This document shows, piece after piece, positions 33,106 to 42,586 of a stretch of 45,095 nt of DNA (position 1 is its first letter; each line of letters opens with the position of its first letter). The position numbers and the translations under genes are program-made. The notes under the pieces are model-generated. The model ran no database searches. It saw nothing but the letters and a program-made list of their open reading frames with translations, and was not told the origin of the DNA. The DNA is from Clostridiales bacterium (GTDB lineage: Bacteria; Bacillota; Clostridia; TANB77; CAG-508). The stretch lies in NCBI GenBank assembly GCA_004554705.1, contig SFKS01000014.1:1-45095 (forward strand), read 5' to 3'.

Positions 33106-34082
33106 TTTTTATTATATGTATTAATAATATTAATGCTATAAGTGCCCCTATTCCCATTGCAATTAATGCTGGTAATTTGTTTTCTTCTTTTACTTTGACA
33201 GTTAATGATGATATGAATGTGTTTATACTATATTCTCTTTTGGTTATTCCATCTTCTGCTGTTACAGTTATTGTTATTGTGTTATTTCCTTCTTTTAATT
33301 GATTATTTCCTTTAATCTCAATTGTTGCATTTTCATTTTCTGCTTCTGCTAATATCTCTAAGCTGTATATTTTTTCATTTATTGTAAGGTTGTATTTATT
33401 TGTATATTTTACTAGAAAATGTAGGATATATTTCAAATCCTTTTACATATAAACTTTTTAGATTTGCATTTACTAGTTCTGCATTATCCGTTTTTGTAAC
33501 TATTATTTTATATGTTCTTTCTGTTGAATCTTCAGCAGTAACTACTATTATTATTGTGTTTTCGCCTTCTTCTAGTTGTGTATTTCCTGAAATTTTAACT
33601 GTAGCATTGCTGTCTTCTGCAGTTGCTGTAATTTCTAATTCGTCTACGCTCAAATCAACTACTACATAATATTCTGTTGTTTTTTTATCAAATTCTGGCT
33701 CTATATCTACATTTTTTATTTCTAGAAATCTCAAATAATTGTTATCAGACTTTTGTTCATATGTATATGTTTCTTGATGATATGTTGTTGGCTGTTCTGT
33801 TGATGTCTCTGGTTCTTGTATTTGAGATTGTGGATTTTCTGGTTCTTGTACAGGTTTTTCTGGATTTTGAGGCTCTTCTGGTGTTACTGGAGGATTTGTT
33901 GGTGTTTCTATTGGTGGGTCTGTTTCTGGGTTAGTATTTTCTCCCGGATTTGGATTTTCTGGTTCTTGTATTGGTTCCTCTGGTATATTGTTATCAATTT
34001 CCACCGCTTGTAATGTTGTTGGAATTATAAAATTAATTATGATTAAAATTATAATAAAAATTCTTTTTATATTATTTTTCAT
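33095..34082 (-). pseudogene. Secreted cadherin-like repeat protein, frame broken by a 4-bp duplication
   Basis: The first frame encodes a signal peptide (about 1-26, ending TTLQAVE), a Pro/Glu-rich linker (about 30-100) and a cadherin-like beta-sandwich domain. It ends in the second such domain at FSSKIYK-TAA (stop at 33398-33396). The next frame continues YNLTINEKIYSLEI to a C-terminal membrane anchor (LPALIAMGIGALIALILLI). The break holds a tandem AAATAAAT; removing one AAAT restores the domain with the normal seven-residue Phe-to-Tyr spacing. Such proteins are exported and wall- or membrane-linked. It lies at the end of the capsule locus. No CGG is present, so this break differs from the other five. 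It may be a true mutation, a reversible length change or an assembly error. Confidence 0.75.
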
Positions 34083-34098
34083 ATTACTTACTCTCCGT

Positions 34099-34809
34099 TT
34101 AAGTATTATTCAATATTTTTTGTGGATTTATTTTTATCAATTCTTCTGTTTTTTCTTTTCCTATTATCTTTTCTATTTTTTTAGTTGCTTTTTTCAATAA
34201 AGGATATATTGTATTTTTTCTATGTGTATCTGTAGCTAAAAAATGTACCAAATCATTTTTCAATAAATATTTAACTGTTTGTTTAGCGTGATTGCCATAA
34301 ATACCCAAAATACTACCTATATTACTTTGCATTAAGCAACCACTTTCTATAAGTTCTTCTACTTTATCTGGATTTTCCTGTATAAATTTATATCTTTCTG
34401 GATGTGCTATTATAGGTATTATATTATTTTCAATTAGTTTGAATATTATAATATCTAAATATTGTACATGAGTATTCATAGGAAGTTCTATTAATAAATA
34501 TTTACTATTTGCTAATGTCAATAATACATTTTGCTTTAACAAATCTATTAAATTGTTTATTATATACACTTCCATCCCTATATGTAGTTTTACATTTATA
34601 TTATCTTTATCAATTATCTGTTGTAACTTGTCTTTTAATAATATAAGAGTATTGGCATTTTGCTCATAAGCATTTATTATATAATGCGGTGTTAATATTA
34701 TATCTGTAATTCCTACTTTTTCTGCTTCTTTAATTAGCTCTATTGTTTCTTGGGGTGTTTTTGCTCCATCATCTACATTTGGAATAAGATGAGAATGTAT
34801 ATCTATCAT
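34099..34809 (-). CDS. CpsB/YwqE-type PHP-family tyrosine-protein phosphatase
   Basis: The 236-residue PHP-fold protein has metal-binding motifs DIHSHLIPNVDDGAK, DIILTPHYI, LHIGMEVYI, IPIIAHPERYKF and LATDTHRKN. This is the CpsB/Wzh family of Gram-positive capsule loci: a manganese-dependent phosphatase that removes phosphate from the CpsD kinase. It starts directly after cpsD (one base between stop and start codon), as expected for this pair. Confidence 0.93.
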   Translation of the reverse strand: MIDIHSHLIPNVDDGAKTPQETIELIKEAEKVGITDIILTPHYIINAYEQNANTLILLKDKLQQIIDKDNINVKLHIGMEVYIINNLIDLLKQNVLLTLANSKYLLIELPMNTHVQYLDIIIFKLIENNIIPIIAHPERYKFIQENPDKVEELIESGCLMQSNIGSILGIYGNHAKQTVKYLLKNDLVHFLATDTHRKNTIYPLLKKATKKIEKIIGKEKTEELIKINPQKILNNT

Positions 34810-35601
34810 TTATTTCTCCTTCCTATTCTTAAATAATTTATCTAATTGGTTTAATACATCTTCATTATTTTTTTCTCTTTTTTCGAATAATTCATATTCA
34901 TCAAAAGTTCTATCGGAATTTCTGCCATAATAATATGAATCCTCATATTTTTTTGCATTAATTGGCATCTTATTAATTACAACTCCTGCAACTGATGCAC
35001 CAACACTTTCTAATCCTTTTTTCACTTTTTGTAGATTATCCTTTTTAGTTTCATTATGTGAAGCAACAATTATTGTTGTATCCACTAATCTTGATACAAT
35101 CATTGCATCTGTTACAATTATTCCTGGTGTACCATCAAATATTAATATATCAAATACTTTTTTTAGTTTTTCCACCATATCAATCATACCTTCTGAGGCT
35201 AAAAGTTCTGATGGATTTGGAGGGACATTTCCACAAGTTATTAAATATAGGTTTTCAACTCCAGTTCTTTTTACATATTGTATAATATCAATTCTTCCAT
35301 CATCACTTACATCTAATAAGTAGTTTGACAAACCTGGTCTGCTTTCTACTGTAAACATTTTGTGTTGTGTACCTTTTCTCATATCTGCGTCTATTAAGAT
35401 TACTTTTTTTCCTGCCTGTGCAAAGGTTGTTGCTAAATTTGCTGACACCCAACTTTTGCCTTCTCCCGGCATTGTAGAGGTTATTAGTATTGATTTTAAG
35501 TTTTTCTTTGTATTCATAAATTGTATATTTGTTCTTAATGTTCTAAAAGTTTCTGCAATTGGTGATTTTGGATTTCTATAAGCAACAAGTTCTTTTTTCA
35601 T
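34810..35601 (-). CDS. CpsD/YwqD-type tyrosine kinase of capsule synthesis
   Basis: The 263-residue BY-kinase has an opening AYRNPKSPIAETFRTLRTNI, Walker A TSTMPGEGKSWVSANLAT, Walker A' VILIDADMRKG and Walker B FDILIFDGTPG. A C-terminal Tyr cluster (YEDSYYYGRNSDR, FDEYELFEKR) is autophosphorylated in this family. It works with its membrane adaptor, whose stop codon overlaps this start (ATGA). Phosphorylation cycles control polymer length and export. Confidence 0.95.
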   Translation of the reverse strand: MKKELVAYRNPKSPIAETFRTLRTNIQFMNTKKNLKSILITSTMPGEGKSWVSANLATTFAQAGKKVILIDADMRKGTQHKMFTVESRPGLSNYLLDVSDDGRIDIIQYVKRTGVENLYLITCGNVPPNPSELLASEGMIDMVEKLKKVFDILIFDGTPGIIVTDAMIVSRLVDTTIIVASHNETKKDNLQKVKKGLESVGASVAGVVINKMPINAKKYEDSYYYGRNSDRTFDEYELFEKREKNNEDVLNQLDKLFKNRKEK

Positions 35602-36302
35602 TTTCTTCTTCCTCCTCTTTTGTTTTCTAATGTATAATCTGGAATTGTTGTTAATACAAGCAATCCACCTATTTTTTCAATATCTTGTTCAGTTTTTATT
35701 GTGTTATCTAAAATATTTGAAATTAATACATATATTACAGCTACTATTACTCCAATAAATGCAAATATTATGACATCTTTTATATGATTAATATTATATG
35801 GTATTGCACTTGGTTCTGCTCTATCTAATACATATGTATTGCTTATACTATATATATCTACAACTCTTTCGCAGAAAACCTTCGCAATTTCATTTGCAAT
35901 TTGAGCTGCATAATTTGGATTAGAATTTTTTACAGTAATCTCTAAAAGTTCAGTATCTTTTACTGATTTTACAGTTACATTTTCTTTAATATCCTCAATT
36001 GTTATTTCTGGATTATTTATGTTACTTACAACAGTTTTTAATATGTTATCTGTTTTAATAATTTCTCCATAAGTTGAAACAAGATTTGAATTTAATGTTA
36101 CATCAGCTTGTGTTATAGAGCCATCTTTTGAATTTTCAGAGCTTTGTGTTAAAACCAATTTAGTAGTTGCCTTATAATCTGGCTCAACTAGAAAATATGA
36201 ATATGCTACACCTATGATTGCAAATACTAATATTATTAATATTATTTGTGCTTTTCTCTCCCAAAAAATAGTAAGTAGTTCCTTTAAATCTAATTCTTCC
36301 AT
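35598..36302 (-). CDS. CpsC/YwqC-type chain-length determinant and kinase adaptor (Wzz family)
   Basis: The 234-residue protein has an N-terminal membrane helix (about 22-43), an extracytoplasmic Wzz domain (DYKATTKLVLTQSS to ITVKNSNPNYAAQIANEIA) and a second helix (about 175-197). A short cytoplasmic tail ends RGGRRK and would activate the CpsD kinase. The start at 36302 has GAGG 8 bases upstream; the earlier ATG at 36320 overlaps it. Confidence 0.93.
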   Translation of the reverse strand: MEELDLKELLTIFWERKAQIILIILVFAIIGVAYSYFLVEPDYKATTKLVLTQSSENSKDGSITQADVTLNSNLVSTYGEIIKTDNILKTVVSNINNPEITIEDIKENVTVKSVKDTELLEITVKNSNPNYAAQIANEIAKVFCERVVDIYSISNTYVLDRAEPSAIPYNINHIKDVIIFAFIGVIVAVIYVLISNILDNTIKTEQDIEKIGGLLVLTTIPDYTLENKRGGRRK

Positions 36303-36370
36303 TTTTAAAACCTCTTTCATTTGTATTTCTTAAATATTATATATTTAAATTATTTTTTTTTCAATAGTTT

Positions 36371-37627
36371 TTATTCATTTATTCTGTTTTTGAAATTCTG
36401 ATTATCTAGAAGTCCAAGAGATAGCCAAAATAACGGTGCTACTCCTATTGTACTTATATTAAAAAATGCTTGTGCCAAATAGCTAATTATCACACTTAAA
36501 TTAATAAATGTTTTTTCTTGTTTTAATATGTTTTTTAGTTTTGGAAATACAATCATACAAAGGAATGTCAAATATATAACTAAAGATGGGATTCCTAAAG
36601 TTACTGCAATATGTAAATACTCGTTGTGTGCTTTATCTATTGAAACTTTAGCTCTTAATATAAAGTTTATGCTTGTTTCTGTTAAATTGTCAGCTATTCC
36701 TTTTTTTAAATTATCTGTTCCAACTCCAAATATTGGGTATTTCTCTATCAATTCTATTACAATTTTCCAAACTTGGATTCTGCTAGAACCCAATTTGTCA
36801 TTTAATCCTTTTGTTTTTGCTATTGTTACATCATTTTTTACTTGATTTATTTTTTGTTTAACTATACTTTTTTCAGGTAAATATAGTAGCATAAATATCA
36901 TAATAAAACATACTACTAAAATAACTGCTCTTTTAAAGAGCTTTTTATTTTTGTTCTTTATGAGATATATTAGTATAATAATACTAAAAATTCCAAATGC
37001 AACCCATCCGCTTCTTGCTCTACAAGCTATTAAGCAGAAAAATACTAATAAGCTAGTTATAAAGCTTATTTTATCACCTTTAATAATATAAGTTATTATA
37101 AATATTGGTATTCCCATACTTATGAAACTTCCCATAAAATTTGTATTTCCAAAAGTTCCACATGCTCCTTTATTAAATATTGGATACAAGTCATTTGTTG
37201 GAAGTTTAATATAATATTGTAATATTCCTAAAATGCTTATTGAAATGTATACACCGTATAAAACATTTAATAGTGTTTTATTGTCTTTGTATTTTAGAAA
37301 CTTTTTTGCACAGAAGTAGATTAGTATATATGTGTAAAATGCTAGCATTCCTTCGTATCTGTTTATTTCCCCTATAATTGATATTTTTACTTTACTTGAG
37401 AGCATTGTGCTTATAAAAACTAATACTGCAAATGCTAGTATTACATAGTCTTTTTTATCTAATTTTAATTTTTTGTAATTTATAAGCAATAAAATTAACA
37501 GAATAGCTCCACCTATTAATAATGTCCAGACCTTTGGTATGTTATATGTAGTCTCACCAGGCATTATTGCAATAGGTAGTGCTATTATTAGTATTGTTAA
37601 TATGGTTGTAATAATTTTGTTTTTCAT
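36371..37627 (-). CDS. O-antigen ligase/polymerase family membrane protein (Wzy_C)
   Basis: The 418-residue protein has about eleven membrane helices and the family loop motifs: CRARSGWVAFGIFS, SSRIQVWKIVIELIEKYPIFG and the conserved HNEYLHIAVTLGIPSL. Members polymerise or transfer lipid-linked glycans outside the membrane. A second polymerase candidate (40183) is in the same locus, so this one may attach the polymer to a protein or the wall instead. It starts 28 bases after ugd. Confidence 0.85.
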   Translation of the reverse strand: MKNKIITTILTILIIALPIAIMPGETTYNIPKVWTLLIGGAILLILLLINYKKLKLDKKDYVILAFAVLVFISTMLSSKVKISIIGEINRYEGMLAFYTYILIYFCAKKFLKYKDNKTLLNVLYGVYISISILGILQYYIKLPTNDLYPIFNKGACGTFGNTNFMGSFISMGIPIFIITYIIKGDKISFITSLLVFFCLIACRARSGWVAFGIFSIIILIYLIKNKNKKLFKRAVILVVCFIMIFMLLYLPEKSIVKQKINQVKNDVTIAKTKGLNDKLGSSRIQVWKIVIELIEKYPIFGVGTDNLKKGIADNLTETSINFILRAKVSIDKAHNEYLHIAVTLGIPSLVIYLTFLCMIVFPKLKNILKQEKTFINLSVIISYLAQAFFNISTIGVAPLFWLSLGLLDNQNFKNRINE

Positions 37628-37655
37628 TTGTGCTCCTTATTAAACATTATTTTAA

Positions 37656-38822
37656 TTAATCTCTATTGAATAAATCTCTTGTGTATACTTTATCTTTTAC
37701 CTCTTTTATTTCATCATTTATTCTGTTTGCCACAATAACATCTGACATTTTTTTAAATTCTTCTATATTATTTATAACTTTACTGTTAAAAAAGTCTTTT
37801 TCATTTAATGTTGGCTCATACACAATAACTTCTATTCCTTTTGCTTTTATTCTTTTCATAATTCCCTGAATAGCACTTGACCTGAAATTATCTGATCCAC
37901 TTTTCATTGTTAGTCTATATATTCCTACAGTTTTTGGCTTTCTTGATATTATTTCATCAGCAATATGGTCTTTTCTTGTTGAGTTGCTTTGTACAATTGC
38001 ACTTATTAAATTTTCTGGTACATCTTGATAATTTGCTTTTAATTGTTTCGTATCCTTAGGCAAACAATATCCTCCATATCCAAATGATGGATTATTATAG
38101 TGTGTTCCTATTCTTGGATCTAAACATACTCCATCTATAATATCTTTGGTATTAAGTCCTTTAATTTCTGCATATGTATCTAATTCATTGAAATATGCAA
38201 CTCTTAAAGCCAAATATGTGTTAGCAAAAAGTTTAACTGCTTCTGCTTCAGTAGAGTCCATAAGCTTAATATCTACTTCTTTTTTTAAGCAACATTCTTT
38301 TAAAAGATTTGCAAACTCTTTTGCTCTTTCAGATTTTTCTCCTACGATAATTCTTGAAGGATATAAATTATCATATAAAGCATGTCCTTCTCTTAAAAAT
38401 TCTGGACTAAATATTATATTTTCTATATTATATTTTTCTTTTATGGTTTTTATAAATCCTACAGGAATAGTAGATTTAACTACCATAGTTGTATCTAAAT
38501 TCATACTATTTACTTTTTGTATGATGTCTTCAACAGAAGAAGTATCAAAGTAGTTTTTTGTATCATCATAATTTGTGGGTGTACTAATAATAACAAACTT
38601 AGCTCCCTCAAAAGCCTCTTTATAATCTAAAGTAGCTTTTAAATTTAATTCTTTTGTTCTGAAAAATTCTTCAATTTCATTATCCTTAATTGGTGATATT
38701 CTTTTATTAATCATATCCACTTTTTCTGCTATAATATCTAATGCTACTACTTCATTTTTTTGGCTTAATAATGTTGCTAAAGATAGTCCAACATATCCTG
38801 TTCCTGCTATTGCTATTTTCAT
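37656..38822 (-). CDS. ugd: UDP-glucose 6-dehydrogenase
   Basis: The 388-residue protein has an N-terminal NAD fold (IAIAGTGYVGLSLATLLSQ), STPTNYDD, VVKSTIPVGF, SPEFLREG, a central dimer domain (KLFANTYLALRVAYFNELD) and the catalytic Cys in SFGYGGYCLPKDTKQL. It oxidises UDP-glucose to UDP-glucuronate, so the capsule should contain uronic acid. The short 388-residue form is the usual capsule-locus type. Confidence 0.95.
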   Translation of the reverse strand: MKIAIAGTGYVGLSLATLLSQKNEVVALDIIAEKVDMINKRISPIKDNEIEEFFRTKELNLKATLDYKEAFEGAKFVIISTPTNYDDTKNYFDTSSVEDIIQKVNSMNLDTTMVVKSTIPVGFIKTIKEKYNIENIIFSPEFLREGHALYDNLYPSRIIVGEKSERAKEFANLLKECCLKKEVDIKLMDSTEAEAVKLFANTYLALRVAYFNELDTYAEIKGLNTKDIIDGVCLDPRIGTHYNNPSFGYGGYCLPKDTKQLKANYQDVPENLISAIVQSNSTRKDHIADEIISRKPKTVGIYRLTMKSGSDNFRSSAIQGIMKRIKAKGIEVIVYEPTLNEKDFFNSKVINNIEEFKKMSDVIVANRINDEIKEVKDKVYTRDLFNRD

Positions 38823-38843
38823 TTAATTTTCCTCCATTTTTTA

Positions 38844-40202
38844 CTAAATTTCATTTTTATAATATTCAATATTTTTTCCCTTTTTATAGGATTCTTTCAT
38901 TACTCTATAAAAAGTAATTGATGATATCATGCTATATATTACATATGATATTAAATAAGTTATTGTATAACCTAAAGCTCCTTTTTCATGTAATAATGCA
39001 AAGCATAGAATGAAACATATTGCCCATACAATATTTAGAATTAAGCATAGCCAAATCTTACCAATCGCTTGAAAGAAACTTCCATATTGTGATTGTATTG
39101 AATAAAAAATAGATGCAACTAACATTATTATAAAAGGTATTATATATGCTGTATAAAATTCTCCATAAGTTTTTAATATAAGTTTACTGCCTATCATTAA
39201 TACAATTGAAACAATAGTTGCAAATCCTGTAGACATTAATATCATATTTTTTATTGTTTTATTTAGTTCTTTTATCTTTCCATCTGCATATAACTGAGTA
39301 TAAATTGGTCTAACTTGTCCTAATTGTTGCGGTAAATAATTTAATATTGTATACCATTGTAAACAAACAGAAAATGCAGCGAATTCATTATAACCATTTT
39401 TATTAGTAAAAACAAAATTTGTGATCCAAAGTAACGGAACTACAAAAACAGATGCCAAAAAGGCTGGTATTGCCACTTTTTTTATTGCTTCTTTTACTGT
39501 ATCGTTTATTTGAAATTGTAATTTTATTCCTTTTTTAATTATTATTTTCCTTATAATTATAGTAAATAATACCGTTGATATTATTTGCAGTAGAAGTAGA
39601 GCACTTATGGTTCCAATAATTCCAAATATTTCAGTGATCAATATTCCTATTATTAGTGTTATTATATTTGATGCAATTTGAATAATTGCTATCTTTTTAT
39701 ATGCTTCAAATCCCTGTAAAGCACTTTGCAATATTAAACTAATTGATGTAAAAAATATTGTAAATGATGTAACTTGTATATAAATTGTAATATCAATTTG
39801 TTCACTTATTAAATTCGAAATATTTCTTGACAAAATAAATACTATAATTGAAATTACTGCAGACAACATTGCATTAACAAATAGCAATGTTTTAATTAAT
39901 ATTCCTGCCATTTGTTTATCTTTATCTCTATATAAAGCCACATACCTAGTTAGTGTTATCCCTATTCCTGCCCCTGCAAATACTGTAAATGTTTGTAACG
40001 TATTATTAAGAATTGAATAAACTCCATATTGGTTTTCTCCAAGTATACGAGCTACAATTATATTAAATAGCATTAATAATGCTTTTGATATTACTGTACC
40101 ACCTATTCCAAATATCAATGCTTGCATTATTCTTTTTATTAGATTATTATCTTTTATTTTCTTTATTACTTTATCTTTTATTTCAATTATTTTTTGATAC
40201 AC
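38844..40202 (-). CDS. wzx: Wzx-type polysaccharide flippase
   Basis: The 452-residue membrane protein has about fourteen helices and the MATE/MVF-like start LIFGIGGTVISKALLMLFNIIVARILGENQYGVYSIL, broken here into shorter motifs (GGTVISKALL, ARILGENQYGVYS). It moves lipid-linked repeat units across the membrane. It starts inside the end of the preceding polymerase gene (20-base overlap), so the two are coupled. Confidence 0.92.
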   Translation of the reverse strand: MYQKIIEIKDKVIKKIKDNNLIKRIMQALIFGIGGTVISKALLMLFNIIVARILGENQYGVYSILNNTLQTFTVFAGAGIGITLTRYVALYRDKDKQMAGILIKTLLFVNAMLSAVISIIVFILSRNISNLISEQIDITIYIQVTSFTIFFTSISLILQSALQGFEAYKKIAIIQIASNIITLIIGILITEIFGIIGTISALLLLQIISTVLFTIIIRKIIIKKGIKLQFQINDTVKEAIKKVAIPAFLASVFVVPLLWITNFVFTNKNGYNEFAAFSVCLQWYTILNYLPQQLGQVRPIYTQLYADGKIKELNKTIKNMILMSTGFATIVSIVLMIGSKLILKTYGEFYTAYIIPFIIMLVASIFYSIQSQYGSFFQAIGKIWLCLILNIVWAICFILCFALLHEKGALGYTITYLISYVIYSMISSITFYRVMKESYKKGKNIEYYKNEI

Positions 40203-41463
40203 TATTTTTCACCACTTTAAATACTATATATATAGCTATCAATAATAAATAACCATATACACTCCATACAAACCCATTATATACTGATCCTCTTGCCTCA
40301 ATAATATATGATATACTAAATATGGAAACCAATGGTAAATATATTATTTTATTTCTTTTTTCTATTATTCTATCAATCGTATTTACAAAGATTGCCCAAA
40401 ATGCCCCCCACAAGAATCCATAAAATCCAAAATTAGCATAAACATCTCCAAACAGTGTTGGGTGCATACTAAATCCTGTCGAATTGGGCAAAATTGCCTT
40501 TCCCATTGAAATTGCAAAATCGTCTGGTTTTAATCCAAATGACCATTTTGTTGGAATTAAGACAAATGCCATTCTTAAATATGTATGACCTTTTCCGAAG
40601 TTTTGAAAATTATTGTCATTTTCTATGAAATAGTACATATATTTTCTTAATCCTAATTCTCCATCATCATTTTCTAGATAATCAAAAACCTTTAAATTAA
40701 AAGTTTTTAAATTATACATATCAATAAAATTCCTTACAGACCCACTATGTCTAAAAACTCTCAAAGCATAAATACAATAAATGCTAATTATACCAATACA
40801 ACCCAGAATAAATATCTTCTTTAATCCAATTTTATTTTCTTTCAATATATATGCATATATGATAGCCACAAATGTTGGTAATATCTCAATTCTATTCCTT
40901 GAAATTAGTACCTCTATTAAAATTATAATAATCGAACATATTATAATTTTCTTATCTTTTAGCTTAATAGCTAGCAATATGCAAGAAGAACTTACAAAAA
41001 ATATTGGAGTAAATATTTGAGCAAACGAAAAGTATCCTCCTGTTGTTTGTCTCATCGTTTCCCAGCTAGTATTAAAAAGGCCTCCTGCCTGTTTTGATAA
41101 AAATACTATTCTTATAAAAACGGTAACTGCCATAATTGCAAATAATACATACATAAAATTACACATTTCCTTGTGCTCATATTCTAATAATTGCAATTTA
41201 TCTTCTTTTATGTTTTTTGTGTTGTTAAAAATATTCCTAACAAGCCAATAAACTATATTAAATAGAATTACAAATATAGAAGCTTCTTTCATTGTAGAAA
41301 TAGTATAATTATATGTTCCCATTAGTGTTGAAAGCATATGTGGAATTCCAAACATTATTAATAATACAGCCCATAAAAAGACAGCATTTGACTTCTTCTT
41401 TAACTCATATATACAATTAATTGTAATAATTATGAACTGTATTATACCTAATAAACCTACCAA
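40183..41463 (-). CDS. wzy: Wzy-type oligosaccharide repeat-unit polymerase
   Basis: The 426-residue protein has about eleven membrane helices and a long external loop (about 215-330) holding FRHSGSVRNF, YYFIENDNNFQNFGKGH and LPNSTGFSMHPTLFGDVYANFG. This layout fits O-antigen/oligosaccharide repeat polymerases, whose sequences vary greatly. It lies between a glycosyltransferase and the flippase. It starts directly after the glycosyltransferase gene without a gap. Confidence 0.85.
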   Translation of the reverse strand: MVGLLGIIQFIIITINCIYELKKKSNAVFLWAVLLIMFGIPHMLSTLMGTYNYTISTMKEASIFVILFNIVYWLVRNIFNNTKNIKEDKLQLLEYEHKEMCNFMYVLFAIMAVTVFIRIVFLSKQAGGLFNTSWETMRQTTGGYFSFAQIFTPIFFVSSSCILLAIKLKDKKIIICSIIIILIEVLISRNRIEILPTFVAIIYAYILKENKIGLKKIFILGCIGIISIYCIYALRVFRHSGSVRNFIDMYNLKTFNLKVFDYLENDDGELGLRKYMYYFIENDNNFQNFGKGHTYLRMAFVLIPTKWSFGLKPDDFAISMGKAILPNSTGFSMHPTLFGDVYANFGFYGFLWGAFWAIFVNTIDRIIEKRNKIIYLPLVSIFSISYIIEARGSVYNGFVWSVYGYLLLIAIYIVFKVVKNSVSKNN

Positions 41464-42558
41464 TTATATTCCTCCTAATATATTTTTGAATATTTCTATT
41501 TCTTTATTACATGTATTTTCATAAAAATATTTTCTATTTTTTTCTTTTTTTCCTTTTATTTTTTCATATAATTTTTGTAAATTATTTTCTTTTATATTCT
41601 CGTTATTAATTAATGCAACATTTTTAAATGTATCAAAAATCTCATAACAAACAGGTATATCAGATGTAATTAGTGGAATTCCAAAAGTTGCCATTTCACA
41701 CATCATTAGTCCTTGAGCATCTGTTCTAGTCGGCATTAGTGCACATTTTGATTTGTTTAGCAACTCAATTATTTCTGTGTGATCTAAAACTTTATCCATC
41801 CATTCTAAGTTTTCTGCTTTTTCATTATATTCGAAAAACTTTCCTTTTCCTACAACTAAGAAAGTATTCTGTGGATTTATTTTTGCTAGTTCATTTACTA
41901 TATCAATTGAATATTTTGAACCATCTAAATTAGCACGAATTGTTATAAAATCATATCGTTTTTCTTTTGACTCATCATAGCATGTATTTTCAAATTCTTT
42001 ACCTATTCCGTTATATGTAATGCTATATCTATTTTCAATAACTTCTGGTTTAATTTTTGTCCATTTTAGGAATTCATTATACATCCAGCTACTTACAAAT
42101 GTAAAATACGATTTATATGCTATTTTAGTATAATATTTTCTCCATATATATAACTTTATATCATCATAAATATCTTGGATTATTTTTTTTATGGCATTTT
42201 GTTTTACATACTTATATGGTTTTGAATAAACTTTGTTAATTTTTAACACTTCATGCCCATGAAAGAAAAGCATTATATTTTTAAAGTTTTTTTCATATTT
42301 CTTAAAAAAAACATAATGATGTTTTATGTTTGGAGCATGTGCAATCAATATATAATCTTTATATTTTTTCAAATTTGTTTTGTATTCATTCAAGGTTATT
42401 ACATTTACTCCGTCAATAGTGTAATTCTCTTTTGTCCTAAAATTTAATACTGTTACTTGTATACCTTTTTTTTTGTAATATTGATTTCTTACATGAACAT
42501 ACATTAATGCTTGACTTTTTTTTGAAGGATAATCTTCTACTAATACTAATACTTTCAT
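41464..42558 (-). CDS. Glycosyltransferase family 4-like
   Basis: The 364-residue protein has a GT-B fold: an N-terminal domain with FFHGHEVLK, and a nucleotide-sugar site in the C-terminal half (FLVVGKGKFFEYN, LNKSKCALMPTRTDAQGLMMCEMATFGIP broken by the family's Glu-x7-Glu-like pattern). It probably adds one sugar to the lipid-linked repeat unit in the cytoplasm. The sugar cannot be told from sequence. It starts 28 bases after the preceding transferase. Confidence 0.88.
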   Translation of the reverse strand: MKVLVLVEDYPSKKSQALMYVHVRNQYYKKKGIQVTVLNFRTKENYTIDGVNVITLNEYKTNLKKYKDYILIAHAPNIKHHYVFFKKYEKNFKNIMLFFHGHEVLKINKVYSKPYKYVKQNAIKKIIQDIYDDIKLYIWRKYYTKIAYKSYFTFVSSWMYNEFLKWTKIKPEVIENRYSITYNGIGKEFENTCYDESKEKRYDFITIRANLDGSKYSIDIVNELAKINPQNTFLVVGKGKFFEYNEKAENLEWMDKVLDHTEIIELLNKSKCALMPTRTDAQGLMMCEMATFGIPLITSDIPVCYEIFDTFKNVALINNENIKENNLQKLYEKIKGKKEKNRKYFYENTCNKEIEIFKNILGGI

Positions 42559-42586
42559 ATTATCACCTTAATTCATAATTCATATT

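Noticed and set aside
33390..33400. Break in the cadherin-like gene as another member of the CGG class
   Set aside because: No CGG is nearby, a +1 reading would give eight instead of seven residues between the conserved Phe and Tyr, and a tandem AAAT explains it better.
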